Made by a program: the position numbers and the translations under genes
From: Pandoraea vervacti
GTDB taxonomy: Bacteria > Pseudomonadota > Gammaproteobacteria > Burkholderiales > Burkholderiaceae
Length of the DNA stretch: 64,000 bases
NCBI RefSeq assembly: GCF_000934605.2
Contig: NZ_CP010897.2
Location: 1,488,001 to 1,552,000, forward strand
Direction of reading: 5' to 3'
Notes under the pieces: generated by a model
Seen by the model: only the letters and a program-made list of their open reading frames with translations
Told to the model about the DNA's origin: nothing
Database searches by the model: none
Shown here: piece after piece, positions 25,817 through 34,073 of the stretch
How the letters are laid out: each line of letters begins with the position of its first letter
How positions within the stretch are numbered: position 1 is the stretch's first letter

Positions 25817-26218
25817 GTGCCTATCAGTAAGCCTAGTCATTACGTGGAAAGCATCGAAATTCTGACCGAGCCGGAGCGCCGTCGTCGGCGCACGGCGCAG
25901 GAAAAAATCGCCATCGTGCAGGAAACATTGGAGCCGGGAGCGTCGGTGTCGGCCGTTGCACGTCGGCACGGCGTCAATGCCAACCAGGTGTTCGGCTGGC
26001 GCAAGCAATACCAGGAAGGCAGTCTGGCGGCGGTGAAGGCGGGTGAAACCGTTGTGCCGGCATCTGAGCTAGCCGCCGCCATCAAGGAAATCAAGGAGTT
26101 GCAACGGCTACTCGGGAAGAAGACGTTGGAGGTCGAAATCCTGAAAGAAGCCGTGGAATGGGGCCGGTCAAAAAACCTGATTGCGCGCTCGCCCTTGCTG
26201 CCGGGGGACGACCGATGA
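25817..26218 (+). CDS. IS2-group OrfA (helix-turn-helix)
   Basis: The 133-residue protein starts with GTG. It has RRRRRTAQEKIAIVQETLEPG, the HTH segment SAVARRHGVNANQVFGWRKQY, and a leucine-zipper tail ELAAAIKEIKELQRLLGKKT. It very closely follows IS2 InsC. It binds the terminal repeats and, by ribosomal frameshifting near its end, is expected to be fused to OrfB to make the active transposase. Confidence 0.93.
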   Translation: MPISKPSHYVESIEILTEPERRRRRTAQEKIAIVQETLEPGASVSAVARRHGVNANQVFGWRKQYQEGSLAAVKAGETVVPASELAAAIKEIKELQRLLGKKTLEVEILKEAVEWGRSKNLIARSPLLPGDDR

Positions 26219-27051
26219 AGACGGTCTGCGAAGTTCTCGGCGTGGCGCGCTCTGCCGTGGCGGTGAAGCGAGCTCGCTCGTCCGACTGGCGCGATGGTCG
26301 CCGTGCCCGCGTGACCAACGATGCCGGGCTGGTCGAGGAGATTCAGGCCCATGTGGCGCACCTTCCTACCTATGGCTACCGGCGTGTCTGGGCGCTGCTG
26401 CGCCGCAGTCGGGAGCAGAGCGGTGCGCCGTGCATCAACGTCAAGCGCGTGTATCGGGTCATGCGGGAGCATCAGTTGCTGCTGCGCCGCCCCGGCGTGC
26501 GGCAAGACAAGCGGCGGCATGACGGTCGCGTTGCCGTGGAGCGCAGCAACACCCGCTGGTGCTCCGATGGCTTCGAGTTCCGGTGCGACGATGGTACGCC
26601 GCTGCGCGTGACGTTTGCGTTGGACTGCTGCGACCGCGAGGCGATTAGCTGGGCCGCAACGACCGGCGGGCATAGCGGTGATGTGGTGCGCGACGTGATG
26701 CTGGCCGCCGTCGAACAGCGCTTCGGCACCACGCAGGCCGCGCACCCCATCGAATGGCTGACGGACAACGGCTCGGCCTACATCGACTACCGCACGCGCA
26801 GCTTCGCTCGCGAACTGGGTCTTGAGCCGCTGACCACGCCGGTCCGTTCGCCGCAGAGCAATGGCATGGCCGAATCGTTCGTGAAGACCATGAAGCACGA
26901 TTACGTCGCCTATATGGACAAGCCTGACGCACCAACAGCGCTCTCGCGTCTGGCAATCGCGTTTGAACACTACAATGAGCGCCACCCGCACAAAGCCTTG
27001 AAATACCGCTCGCCTCGCGAGTTCAGGCGTAATGCGGTGTCATCAACCTAA
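26158..27051 (+). CDS. IS2-group OrfB transposase (DDE domain)
   Basis: The 297-residue frame overlaps orfA by 61 bp in a different frame. HTH_21 comes first (LPTYGYRRVWALLRR). The rve/DDE core follows: the first Asp in RWCSDGFEF, the second Asp in EWLTDNGSAY, and the catalytic Glu in SNGMAESFVKTMK. HPHKALKYRSPREF is the usual IS3 ending. All catalytic residues are present, so the element may be active. Translation is normally by frameshift from orfA. Confidence 0.93.
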   Translation: MGPVKKPDCALALAAGGRPMKTVCEVLGVARSAVAVKRARSSDWRDGRRARVTNDAGLVEEIQAHVAHLPTYGYRRVWALLRRSREQSGAPCINVKRVYRVMREHQLLLRRPGVRQDKRRHDGRVAVERSNTRWCSDGFEFRCDDGTPLRVTFALDCCDREAISWAATTGGHSGDVVRDVMLAAVEQRFGTTQAAHPIEWLTDNGSAYIDYRTRSFARELGLEPLTTPVRSPQSNGMAESFVKTMKHDYVAYMDKPDAPTALSRLAIAFEHYNERHPHKALKYRSPREFRRNAVSST

Positions 27052-27071
27052 CAGTGTCCGCCTGTCCTGAG

Positions 27072-27827
27072 TTACAGGGGCAACTCCAGGCCGTAATCTT
27101 CCAGCGGACGATAAGCGAGACGGCAATAGGTCGCATGCAGCAACACACGTTCGCCTTCGCGGGCGCGCGGGTAGTTGGCGTGCCAGAGGCGACCGTCCCA
27201 CATGCCGACCGAGCCGCGCGGCGCGACGAGCGGTCGAGCGCCGGCTTCGGCCTTGACCTCCTCGGGATTCGGGTGGCGGCGTTCGCGGTGCGAACCCGGT
27301 ACGACCTTGGTGGCGCCGGAGGCTTCGTCGGTCGTGTCGTCGCAATACCAGCATGCGGTCATCAACGCGTTGTGTTCGGGGAAGGGCGCGGGCAACCAGG
27401 ACTGATCGCAATGCAGGGGCATGGCATTGGCGCCGGCGAAGCGCACGCTGCCGCTCACCTGACTGATCTGGGCGCCGCGCCCGCACATGAATTCGATCAT
27501 GGTGAGAATCTTGGGATTCAACGTCGCCTCGGCGATCAGCGGATCTCGCGCGAGCAGGAGGTCGCTCGAAATGCCCTTTTTCGTGATGCCGAAGTACTGC
27601 CCCTTGTCCTCCTGGCAGCACCGAACGATGGCGCTTCGCAGGCCCGCGATGAATTCGTCCTGTGCCACATCCTTGACGACGGTAAAGCCGAGCGTCTGCA
27701 TGTCTTCGATGTTCTGTTCAAGGTTGTACTTGCGAATGCGTTCGGCAAGTTCAGGCGATACCGCGAACATCGGGAGGGATTCGTGATCCTTAAGTTCAAG
27801 TACGTTCACTGCACTGTCTCCATTCAT
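27072..27827 (-). pseudogene. Phytanoyl-CoA dioxygenase (PhyH) family protein, 3' end replaced by IS sequence
   Basis: The remaining 251-residue frame begins MNGDSAVNVLELKDHESLPM. The Fe(II)/2-oxoglutarate site is visible as HCD in PLHCDQSW and the distal His in LWHANYPRAREGERVLLHATY. After RPLEDYG the frame runs into the IS right end and adds only LELPL before a stop. About 49 native residues are lost (now at 25608-25758). The metal ligands survive, so partial function cannot be excluded, but the C-terminal segment is missing. Such enzymes hydroxylate acyl-CoAs or other isoprenoids; here the substrate is unknown. Confidence 0.86.
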
Positions 27828-27846
27828 TGTTTATCCGGGAATATCA

Positions 27847-27869
27847 GGGTGATTTGCCCTGAATCACCC
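27847..27869. promoter_or_regulatory. Inverted repeat in the phyH-araC divergent promoter region
   Basis: Perfect 8-bp arms GGGTGATT / AATCACCC are separated by TGCCCTG. It sits 20 bp before phyH and 98 bp before the araC start. A TTAAAATTAT stretch just beside it could hold the -10 of the regulator gene. It is a good candidate operator for local control. The ten-copy TAGTC/GGACGATG motif is absent here. Confidence 0.5.
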
Positions 27870-27966
27870 GCTTTGGGGTAGGTTAAAATTATCGCGATCC
27901 GGCAATGCAAACCAATACGTCGGCGATCATATTTAGATGCGGATTCGATCAAGTTCAGGAGAACCC

Positions 27967-28968
27967 ATGGGCGCGAATGAGGTGAGCCGGATGACGCAGC
28001 TTCGTTCCGCCCTTCAGAAGCATCTGATCTCGGAACTCGAGAAGCGTGGCGTATCCTCGGATCTGGGGGCGTTCGACATCAGCGGACCCGATGCGCAAGG
28101 TCAGTTTCCGAAGTTCTACCGCGCTGTGGCGGACAAGCTTTGCGAGTTGGTCTCGCGCGATAACGGCTATCCGCCGATGACGAAGCAGGAAGTCGATCTG
28201 ATGTGTCGTTGCATGGTGACGGCCTCGACACTTCGTGACGCCATTTTGTGCGCCAAGGCGTTTTGCGTGATGCTGCACCCGCGTGCCGCCAGTCTGGATC
28301 TGTGCGAGGGCGATGATGCCGTCGTGTTCACCATGCGTCCGGTTCGTCGCGAGACGTCGTCAGCGGCATGCATCCTGGATCTCACCGGCCTGCTATGTTT
28401 TATCCAGTTCTTTGGCTGGCTGATCGGGCAGCCCTTAAAGCCGCGCGAGATTTACCTGACGCATCCCAACAGAGAGGATGCCGGCGCGTTTCTCGGGGTC
28501 TTCGGCGCCCCGGTGTTTGTGGGCGCGGCGGCATCGGGCTTTGCGTTCGATGCGGCGCTGCTCGAACGCAAGACCGTCAGACAACCCTTCGAACTCGAGT
28601 CATTCCTGGCGGACCTGCCTTTCGGCTTCGTCGTCGGGCCGTCTCCGACGACGTCGATGTCCCAGCATGTGCGTGCGTTGCTCGAGGGCGCAATGGCAAG
28701 CGGCGACGAGCTGCCATGGATTCCGGAGGTGGCTCGGGCGCTCAATATCAGCGGCATTACGCTTCGCAGGCGCCTGCATGCGGAAGGTACGAGCTACAAG
28801 GATATTCGGGAGCAATGCCTGCGTGATCGTGCGAAGCACTATCTGACCAACGGAAGCTGGTCGATCGATGAAATCGCCGGTCGCCTCGGCTTTAGTGGCG
28901 CTGCGGCATTTCGCCGGGCGTTCGTTGGTTGGACGGGGGAGCCGCCGAGTCGATATCGTAAAAGGTGA
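27967..28968 (+). CDS. AraC-family transcriptional regulator
   Basis: The 333-residue protein (from ATG 27967, RBS CAGGAGAA) has an N-terminal ligand-binding domain of the AraC_binding_2/OruR type and a C-terminal double HTH (about 240-333): IPEVARALNISGITLRRRLHAEG, YKDIREQCLRDRAKHYL, WSIDEIAGRLGFSGAAAFRRAFVGWTGEPPSRYRKR. It is divergent from the broken phyH. It probably activates phyH and the adjacent SDR in response to a lipid-like effector. Other targets cannot be deduced. Confidence 0.9.
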   Translation: MGANEVSRMTQLRSALQKHLISELEKRGVSSDLGAFDISGPDAQGQFPKFYRAVADKLCELVSRDNGYPPMTKQEVDLMCRCMVTASTLRDAILCAKAFCVMLHPRAASLDLCEGDDAVVFTMRPVRRETSSAACILDLTGLLCFIQFFGWLIGQPLKPREIYLTHPNREDAGAFLGVFGAPVFVGAAASGFAFDAALLERKTVRQPFELESFLADLPFGFVVGPSPTTSMSQHVRALLEGAMASGDELPWIPEVARALNISGITLRRRLHAEGTSYKDIREQCLRDRAKHYLTNGSWSIDEIAGRLGFSGAAAFRRAFVGWTGEPPSRYRKR

Positions 28969-28979
28969 CATTGAACGGT

Positions 28980-29002
28980 CGGCACGGTCGTCGACCGTGC
29001 CG
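28980..29002. terminator. Palindrome between convergent araC and esterase genes
   Basis: Arms CGGCACGGTCG / CGACCGTGCCG meet with only one central base. No U-run follows. It lies between two convergent stops (28968 and 29011), so a shared bidirectional terminator is the most likely role. Confidence 0.55.
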
Positions 29003-29010
29003 GCCATCGG

Positions 29011-29970
29011 TCACGCGGCGCGTTGCGACGTCGTATCGAAACTCTCGCGTAGCGCGCTTGCCACGAACGTGAGCGCTTCGTCCGCAGCGTCGATCATGCC
29101 CATCATGCTGGCAAAACCGTGAATCTGTCCCGGCCACCGTTGCATACGAACGGGTACGCCCGCCTCGATGAGCGCCAGGCCATACGCCTCGCCTTCGTCG
29201 CGAAGCGGATCGTATTGCGCGGTGACGATCGTCGCGGGGGGCAGGTGTTGCAGTCGCTTTTGTCGCAGCGGGGAAGCCATCGGATCCGAGCCTGCCGACT
29301 TGTGAGGCAGATACTGTTCCCAATACCAGCGCATCATCTCCGTGGTGAGGAAGTGGCCGGTGCCCATTTCCGAATACGACGCAGTGTTCATCGCGCTGTC
29401 GGTGACAGGGTAAATGAGCGATTGGTGGCACAGCGTGAACCCGTTGTCTCTCGCCCGATGCGCGACGACCGCCGCGATATTGCCGCCGGCGCTGTCCCCG
29501 GCGACGGCGATTCGCGAGGCGTCTGCGCCGAGCGTTTTCGCGGTGTCGCGCACCCAGCAAAGTGCCGCCCAGCCGTCGTCGATCGGGGCGGGGAATTTTG
29601 CCTCCGGGGCGAGGCGGTAGTCCACCGATACCACGAGTGTATCGGCCCTTTTGGCCAGGCTTCGGCAGATATTGTCATGCTCCTTCGGGCAACCCAGAAC
29701 GAACCCCCCGCCGTGAAAATAGACGGTGACGGGCAAGTTCGATGCGTTCGCGCGCGGGTAGTACAAGCGCAGAGCCAGGGGGCCACCGGGACCCGTGATG
29801 GTCCTGTCCTCAATGTGGGCCACCTCATCGCCGGGCCCGAAGGGGGACGGGCCTGCGGCGGCGGCTGCGGCCATGACGGCGCGTGCTTTGGCGCCGTCCG
29901 CCGAGTAATCGATCGGCGGCATCATCGCGAGAATTTCCAGCATCTTTGCTGCTTGCGGGTTCAATGGCAT
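29011..29970 (-). CDS. Alpha/beta hydrolase of the hormone-sensitive-lipase (HSL) family
   Basis: The 319-residue protein (from MPLNPQAAKML) has the HSL oxyanion motif HGGGF, the nucleophile elbow GDSAGG, an Asp in YDPLRDEGEAY and the final His in GQIHGF. It hydrolyses esters of short to medium acyl chains or lactones. Its start overlaps the end of the upstream SDR by 10 bp. With the BVMO at 21879, which can make steroid esters or lactones, it forms a plausible side-chain or ring-D removal pair (inference). The frame is open upstream, but this overlaps the SDR gene. Confidence 0.9.
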   Translation of the reverse strand: MPLNPQAAKMLEILAMMPPIDYSADGAKARAVMAAAAAAGPSPFGPGDEVAHIEDRTITGPGGPLALRLYYPRANASNLPVTVYFHGGGFVLGCPKEHDNICRSLAKRADTLVVSVDYRLAPEAKFPAPIDDGWAALCWVRDTAKTLGADASRIAVAGDSAGGNIAAVVAHRARDNGFTLCHQSLIYPVTDSAMNTASYSEMGTGHFLTTEMMRWYWEQYLPHKSAGSDPMASPLRQKRLQHLPPATIVTAQYDPLRDEGEAYGLALIEAGVPVRMQRWPGQIHGFASMMGMIDAADEALTFVASALRESFDTTSQRAA

Positions 29971-30794
29971 GTTGTCGCTTGCTCCCAGAGACCGGTATCG
30001 GAGGATTCGCGCAGAATGGTGCGCGCGCGTTGTGCGAATGCCGCGAAGACTTCCGCGTGCGGGATGATCCAGAATTTTCCGGCATCGACGTCGGCAAGTA
30101 GCGCCGACGCGAACGCATCGGGCTTCGTACCGTTGCGAATGATCTGTTGAAGGCCGGCGTTTGTCTGCGCGAGGTTTCCCTGCCTGTCGTTGCTTTCGTG
30201 GATCGCGTTGGCGATGGCGGTGTCGACCGCGCCGGGACATACGACCGACACCTTGATCGGCGCATCGATGGCGGCCAGTTCACCGGCGAGACACTCACTG
30301 TGCGCGACGACGCCAAATTTCGACACCGTATAGGCGGACAACTCCGGGCCGGCCGTCAGACCGGCCATCGACGCGACATTGACGATATGGCCCCCCTTCG
30401 CGAGCATGCGTGGCACGAAGGCGCGCGCCGCATGAATCACGCTCCACAAATTCACGTCCAGCGTTCGTCGCCATTCGGCTTCGCTGGTTGTCCAGCAATT
30501 GCCCGTTCGCAGCACGCCAGCATTGTTGATGAGCAAATCGACGCGCCCGGCGATCGCAAAAGCGATATCGGCGAGCTTTTCCACATCGGCCGCACGGGAA
30601 ACGTCGACATGCGCACTGACCACGCGCCCGCCCGACGCGGGAGTGTCTTTCATGGTCCGGGCCAGCCCTGGCACGTCCACGTCGGCTGCGACAACCGTGT
30701 CTCCTCGCAGTGCCAGCGCGTGAACCAGCGCACGCCCAATGCCGGAGGCCGCCCCTGTCACAACGGCTACCCGAGTATTCGCCTCAGTATTCAC
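29961..30794 (-). CDS. SDR-family oxidoreductase
   Basis: The product is 277 residues starting with GTG after AGGGGACACC. The cofactor motif is VVTGAASGIGRALVHALA, NNAG is present, and YTVSKFG holds the catalytic Tyr/Lys, with the Ser in NVASMAGLT. The C-terminus is longer than a minimal SDR and includes ADVDAGKFWIIPHAEVF, as in some SDRs acting on hydrophobic alcohols. It is first in a two-gene minus operon with the HSL esterase, under promoter 6. A hydroxysteroid dehydrogenase role is likely but unproven. Confidence 0.85.
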   Translation of the reverse strand: MNTEANTRVAVVTGAASGIGRALVHALALRGDTVVAADVDVPGLARTMKDTPASGGRVVSAHVDVSRAADVEKLADIAFAIAGRVDLLINNAGVLRTGNCWTTSEAEWRRTLDVNLWSVIHAARAFVPRMLAKGGHIVNVASMAGLTAGPELSAYTVSKFGVVAHSECLAGELAAIDAPIKVSVVCPGAVDTAIANAIHESNDRQGNLAQTNAGLQQIIRNGTKPDAFASALLADVDAGKFWIIPHAEVFAAFAQRARTILRESSDTGLWEQATTCH

Positions 30795-30852
30795 CCTGGT
30801 GTCCCCTTGAAGTTTCTGTCAGGCGCCCGTTCGAGGGCGCAGTTCGCAGGCC

Positions 30853-30895
30853 AGTATCCATTCACGGGACGGCGCGGCATCGTCCAAGCGGACTA
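30853..30895 (-). promoter_or_regulatory. Catabolic-regulon promoter 6 (SDR-esterase)
   Basis: Minus strand: TAGTCC-GCTT-GGACGATG (30895-30878), then 19 nt and GATACT (30858-30853). This is the only copy whose -10-like box is one base closer. Confidence 0.75.
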
Positions 30896-30947
30896 GCCCA
30901 CGGGAGTCATCGTGCGCATACGCGGCAGGCGAGGATGGCCGCGCCGT

Positions 30948-30991
30948 TAGTCTTTTTGGACGATGCCTGCGCACGAGGCCGATGCAAAGAT
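30948..30991 (+). promoter_or_regulatory. Catabolic-regulon promoter 7 (hsaA-kstD-...-fadD3)
   Basis: TAGTCT-TTTT-GGACGATG (30948-30965), 20 nt, then AAAGAT (30986-30991). It is back to back with promoter 6; 52 bp separate the two motifs. Confidence 0.77.
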
Positions 30992-31053
30992 CGATCAACA
31001 CTGCGCAGGCCATTGAGGCCGTAGTGACATATAGGCGAACACGGAGACAAGTC

Positions 31054-32256
31054 ATGACGATCCAGCCGGTGCCCAAGGCGTCAGTTCCCAGTGAGGCAGA
31101 ACTTCTGCGCAATGCCCGCGAGATGGTGCCGCGTCTGCTTGAGCGCGCCGAAGCCGCGGAGCGCCAGATGCGGGTGCCTGATGAAACGATTCAGGAAATG
31201 AAGGACGCAGGATTTTTTCGCGTATTGCAGCCCCGGCACTTCGGTGGATACGAGATGTCGCCGCGCGTCTTTTATTCGATTCAGATGATCCTGGCCGAAG
31301 GGTGCATGTCGACGGCGTGGGTCTATGGTGTGCTGGGCGTTCACCCGTGGCAACTTGCCCTGTTCGACCCGCAGGCGCAGGAAGAGGTCTGGTCGCGCGA
31401 CACGTCGACCCTCGTGGCATCGACGTATATGCCTGTCGGCAAGGTGACACGCGTATCGGAAGGTTTCCGGTTGTCCGGTCGCTGGAGCTTTTCGAGCGGC
31501 TGCGAACACGCCGAATGGATTTTCCTCGGCGCGATGGTGCCTTCCGAGCAGGAGGGGGCAGCGCCGGAATATCGTACGTTCCTGCTGCCGAAAGCCGACT
31601 ACACCGTGATCCACAATTGGAATACGTTCGGCCTGAAGGGGACCGGCAGTCATGACATCGTCGTCGAAGACGCCTTCGTTCCGGCCTATCGCACGCATCG
31701 AACGCGCGACGACTCTCCGGCGGCTCGCCCCGGGCTTTCCATCAACAGCGGCCCGCTCTTCCGGTTGCCGTTCGCCCAGGTCTTCACGCGCGCCGTGTCG
31801 TCGTCATGCATCGGTGGCCTGCAGGGGGCGATCAATGCTTTTCGTCGCACTGCGGCGCTGCAGGTCAGCCGAAATTTCCTTGGCGCAACCGCAAACGACC
31901 CCACCGCACAGTTGGTCGCCGCTGAGGCCGCCTCGGCGGTCGATCAGCTCAAGCTGACGCTGTTTCGGAATTTCGACGAGATGATGACGCACGCCGAGCT
32001 CGGCGAGTCCGCGCCGATCGAGGATCGCCTGCTATATCGCTATCAGTCGTCGCAGGCGCCGGAGATCTGTGCGCACCACGTGAGCCGGCTGCTGAAGTCC
32101 TGCGGTGGGTCGGGTATTTACACCTCTCACCCCATCGTCCGCACGTTCCTCGACATTCACGCCGGTCGGGCGCACGTCGCCAACTATGCCGACCCGGTCG
32201 GCCGGAACTTCGGCGGGGTGCTGTGCGGGCTGGAAAACAAGGACAGCACCGTCTGA
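31054..32256 (+). CDS. hsaA: HsaA-like flavin-dependent oxygenase (acyl-CoA dehydrogenase fold)
   Basis: The 400-residue protein follows M. tuberculosis HsaA along its length: DETIQEMKDAGFFRVLQP, the STAWVYGVLGVHPWQLALFD region, SGRWSFSSGCEHAEW, GLKGTGSHDIVVEDAFVP, DIHAGRAHVANY. HsaA hydroxylates the secosteroid phenol 3-HSA to a catechol using FMNH2 or FADH2 and O2, and needs the flavin reductase HsaB, which is not in the window. ATG 31054 has a GGAGACA site. It heads a seven-gene operon. The catechol product would be the substrate of HsaC (40794). Confidence 0.87.
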   Translation: MTIQPVPKASVPSEAELLRNAREMVPRLLERAEAAERQMRVPDETIQEMKDAGFFRVLQPRHFGGYEMSPRVFYSIQMILAEGCMSTAWVYGVLGVHPWQLALFDPQAQEEVWSRDTSTLVASTYMPVGKVTRVSEGFRLSGRWSFSSGCEHAEWIFLGAMVPSEQEGAAPEYRTFLLPKADYTVIHNWNTFGLKGTGSHDIVVEDAFVPAYRTHRTRDDSPAARPGLSINSGPLFRLPFAQVFTRAVSSSCIGGLQGAINAFRRTAALQVSRNFLGATANDPTAQLVAAEAASAVDQLKLTLFRNFDEMMTHAELGESAPIEDRLLYRYQSSQAPEICAHHVSRLLKSCGGSGIYTSHPIVRTFLDIHAGRAHVANYADPVGRNFGGVLCGLENKDSTV

Positions 32257-32270
32257 GACCGGAAACCGCC

Positions 32271-34073
32271 ATGCCAATGTTCTTTCAACGGGGACTGCTC
32301 GACGACGGACCGGGCGCGCCGAATCACTCGCCGCAGGACGACGACGATTCTCCCCATCATCGGTTCGACGTGATCGTCGTGGGCTCGGGGGCAGGCGCAA
32401 TGCTCGCGGCATGCCGGGCCCATGACCTGGGACAATCCGTGCTCATCGTCGAGAAGACGAACCTCTACGGTGGCACGTCGGCTGTGTCCGGCGGCGGCGT
32501 ATGGATTCCGAACAACGATCACATCGCGCGCGATGGCGGTCAGGACAGCGCCGAAGACGCGTTGATGTACCTGCGCGCCGCCACCCAAGGTGAGGTTAGC
32601 GAAACCAAGTTGCGGGCCTACGTGGCGCACGCGCCCGAAATGTTGCGTTACGCGGAGGCGAGAACGCACGTCAGGTATCGTGCAAATCCGTTCTATGCGG
32701 ATTATTACCAGGCGCTTCCCGGCGCCAAGCTTGGCTATCGCTCACTCGATGCCGAACCCTTTGACGGCAGGCGCCTGGGGGACGACATCCTGAAAATGCG
32801 CGAGACGTCGCCGACGATGCTCATTTTTGGCCGCGTCACCATGAGCACGAGCGAGGCGGTGACGTTGCTCTCGCGCGCGCCGGGCTGGCGAAAATGTGCC
32901 ATTGCGGTACTCGGCAAATACTGGCTCGACTTTCCGTGGCGCTTGCGTAGTCGGCGTGACCGGCGATTGAACATGGGAAGCGCGTTGATCGGGGCGCTGC
33001 GGCTCTCGCTCATGGAGCGAAACATCCCGCTTTGGCTGAACACGGCATTGGACTCGTTGCTGTTCGAGGGCGACCGGGTGGCAGGCATCACGGCCCGCCG
33101 AAACGGGCGCACTGTCAAATTGCATGCGACGCGGGCGGTAATCCTCGCCACAGGAGGATTCGAGAGCAATCAGGCGATGCGTGAGCGCTATTTGCCCAAG
33201 CCGACGCTCGCGCAGTGGACCGGCGCGCCGCGTTGCAATACCGGCGACGGGATTGTGGCCGGCATGAACGTCGGCGCCGCCGTGGCCAACATGCAGCATG
33301 CGTGGTGGACACCCACCATTCAGGTGCCCGGCGAGGAGAAGCCGCGCGGCCTGTTCTCCGAGCGCGCCCTGCCTGGCTGCCTCGTGGTCAATCGACTCGG
33401 GCGGCGTTTTGCCAACGAGGCGCAGGATTATCTCGACTTCGTGTTAGCCATGTATGACGACCACGCCAAAACGGGGGCGAACCTCCCGGCCTGGATGATC
33501 TTCGATGCGCGTTTTCGTCGCAAGTACAACGCCGGGCCACTGGTGTCGGGGTCGTTGATGCCGGACTTTCTGCTCCCCAGGCGATGGCGAGGAAAGGTGT
33601 ACTTCCGGGGGGAGACACTCGAGCAGCTGGCCGCGCAGATCGGGGTGGACGCCGATGGATTGCGACAAAGCGTCGAGCGAATCAATGCCTTTGCGAAGAC
33701 CGGCGTCGATCTCGATTTTCACAAGGGAAGCAACGCCTACGACACGTTCTATGGCGACCATTCCGTCAAGCCGAATCCGTGCCTCGCGCCGCTGGAGCAA
33801 GGGCCGTTTTACGCGCTGCGTCTGGACGCCGGCGACATTGGCACCAAGGGCGGACTTCAGACCGACGAATTCTCCCGAGTGCTTTCCGAAGCCGGTGAAC
33901 CGATTCCCGGGCTGTACGCCACAGGCAATACCTCTGCCTCGGTGACGGGGCCGTCCTACCCCGGGGCAGGCGCGACCCTGGGGCCCGCAATGACCTTTGG
34001 CTTCATCGCCGCTAACCATCTTGCCGGAGTCTACGATGCTCAAGGGAAAAGTCTGTGTAGTGACCGGCGCTAG
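32271..34073 (+). CDS. kstD: KstD-like FAD-dependent 3-ketosteroid dehydrogenase
   Basis: The 600-residue flavoprotein has an N-terminal FAD motif VIVVGSGAGAMLAACRAH (about residues 34-51), GGTSAVSGGGVWIP, a central ATGGFESNQAMRERYL, and the C-terminal SYPGAGATLGPAMTFGFIAANHL, where the Tyr-Pro-Gly of the family active site is seen. These are features of 3-ketosteroid delta-1 or delta-4(5alpha) dehydrogenases, which introduce ring-A double bonds. Which bond is made cannot be decided here. It starts 14 bp after hsaA; ATG 32271 is preferred to an earlier ATG in the hsaA overlap. Confidence 0.85.
   Translation: MPMFFQRGLLDDGPGAPNHSPQDDDDSPHHRFDVIVVGSGAGAMLAACRAHDLGQSVLIVEKTNLYGGTSAVSGGGVWIPNNDHIARDGGQDSAEDALMYLRAATQGEVSETKLRAYVAHAPEMLRYAEARTHVRYRANPFYADYYQALPGAKLGYRSLDAEPFDGRRLGDDILKMRETSPTMLIFGRVTMSTSEAVTLLSRAPGWRKCAIAVLGKYWLDFPWRLRSRRDRRLNMGSALIGALRLSLMERNIPLWLNTALDSLLFEGDRVAGITARRNGRTVKLHATRAVILATGGFESNQAMRERYLPKPTLAQWTGAPRCNTGDGIVAGMNVGAAVANMQHAWWTPTIQVPGEEKPRGLFSERALPGCLVVNRLGRRFANEAQDYLDFVLAMYDDHAKTGANLPAWMIFDARFRRKYNAGPLVSGSLMPDFLLPRRWRGKVYFRGETLEQLAAQIGVDADGLRQSVERINAFAKTGVDLDFHKGSNAYDTFYGDHSVKPNPCLAPLEQGPFYALRLDAGDIGTKGGLQTDEFSRVLSEAGEPIPGLYATGNTSASVTGPSYPGAGATLGPAMTFGFIAANHLAGVYDAQGKSLCSDRR

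Larger units (their letters stand above)
25759..27088 (+). mobile_element. IS3-family (IS2-group) insertion sequence, 1330 bp
   Basis: The termini are imperfect inverted repeats: left TGGAGCGGCCCCACGTATCT, right (reverse complement) TGGAGTTGCCCCTGTAACTC, continuing with AGGACA. The element is flanked by a perfect 5-bp duplication GGCCG (25754-25758 and 27089-27093). The length and the left-end layout match IS2. It contains intact orfA and orfB. It was inserted into the 3' part of a phytanoyl-CoA-dioxygenase gene, with transposase genes opposite to the target. The clean duplication indicates a single simple insertion, probably recent. Confidence 0.95.

Noticed and set aside
3916..28968. TetR (3916) or AraC (27967) as the regulator of the ten-copy motif
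   Set aside because: TetR proteins usually repress and AraC proteins usually bind non-dyad repeats, while the site geometry suggests a dimeric class II activator. Neither gene can be tied to the motif from sequence, so no assignment is made.
29971..30240. 90-residue N-terminal extension of the HSL esterase
   Set aside because: The extra residues overlap the SDR gene, are Arg-rich and lack family similarity; the start at 29970 is supported by tight SDR coupling.
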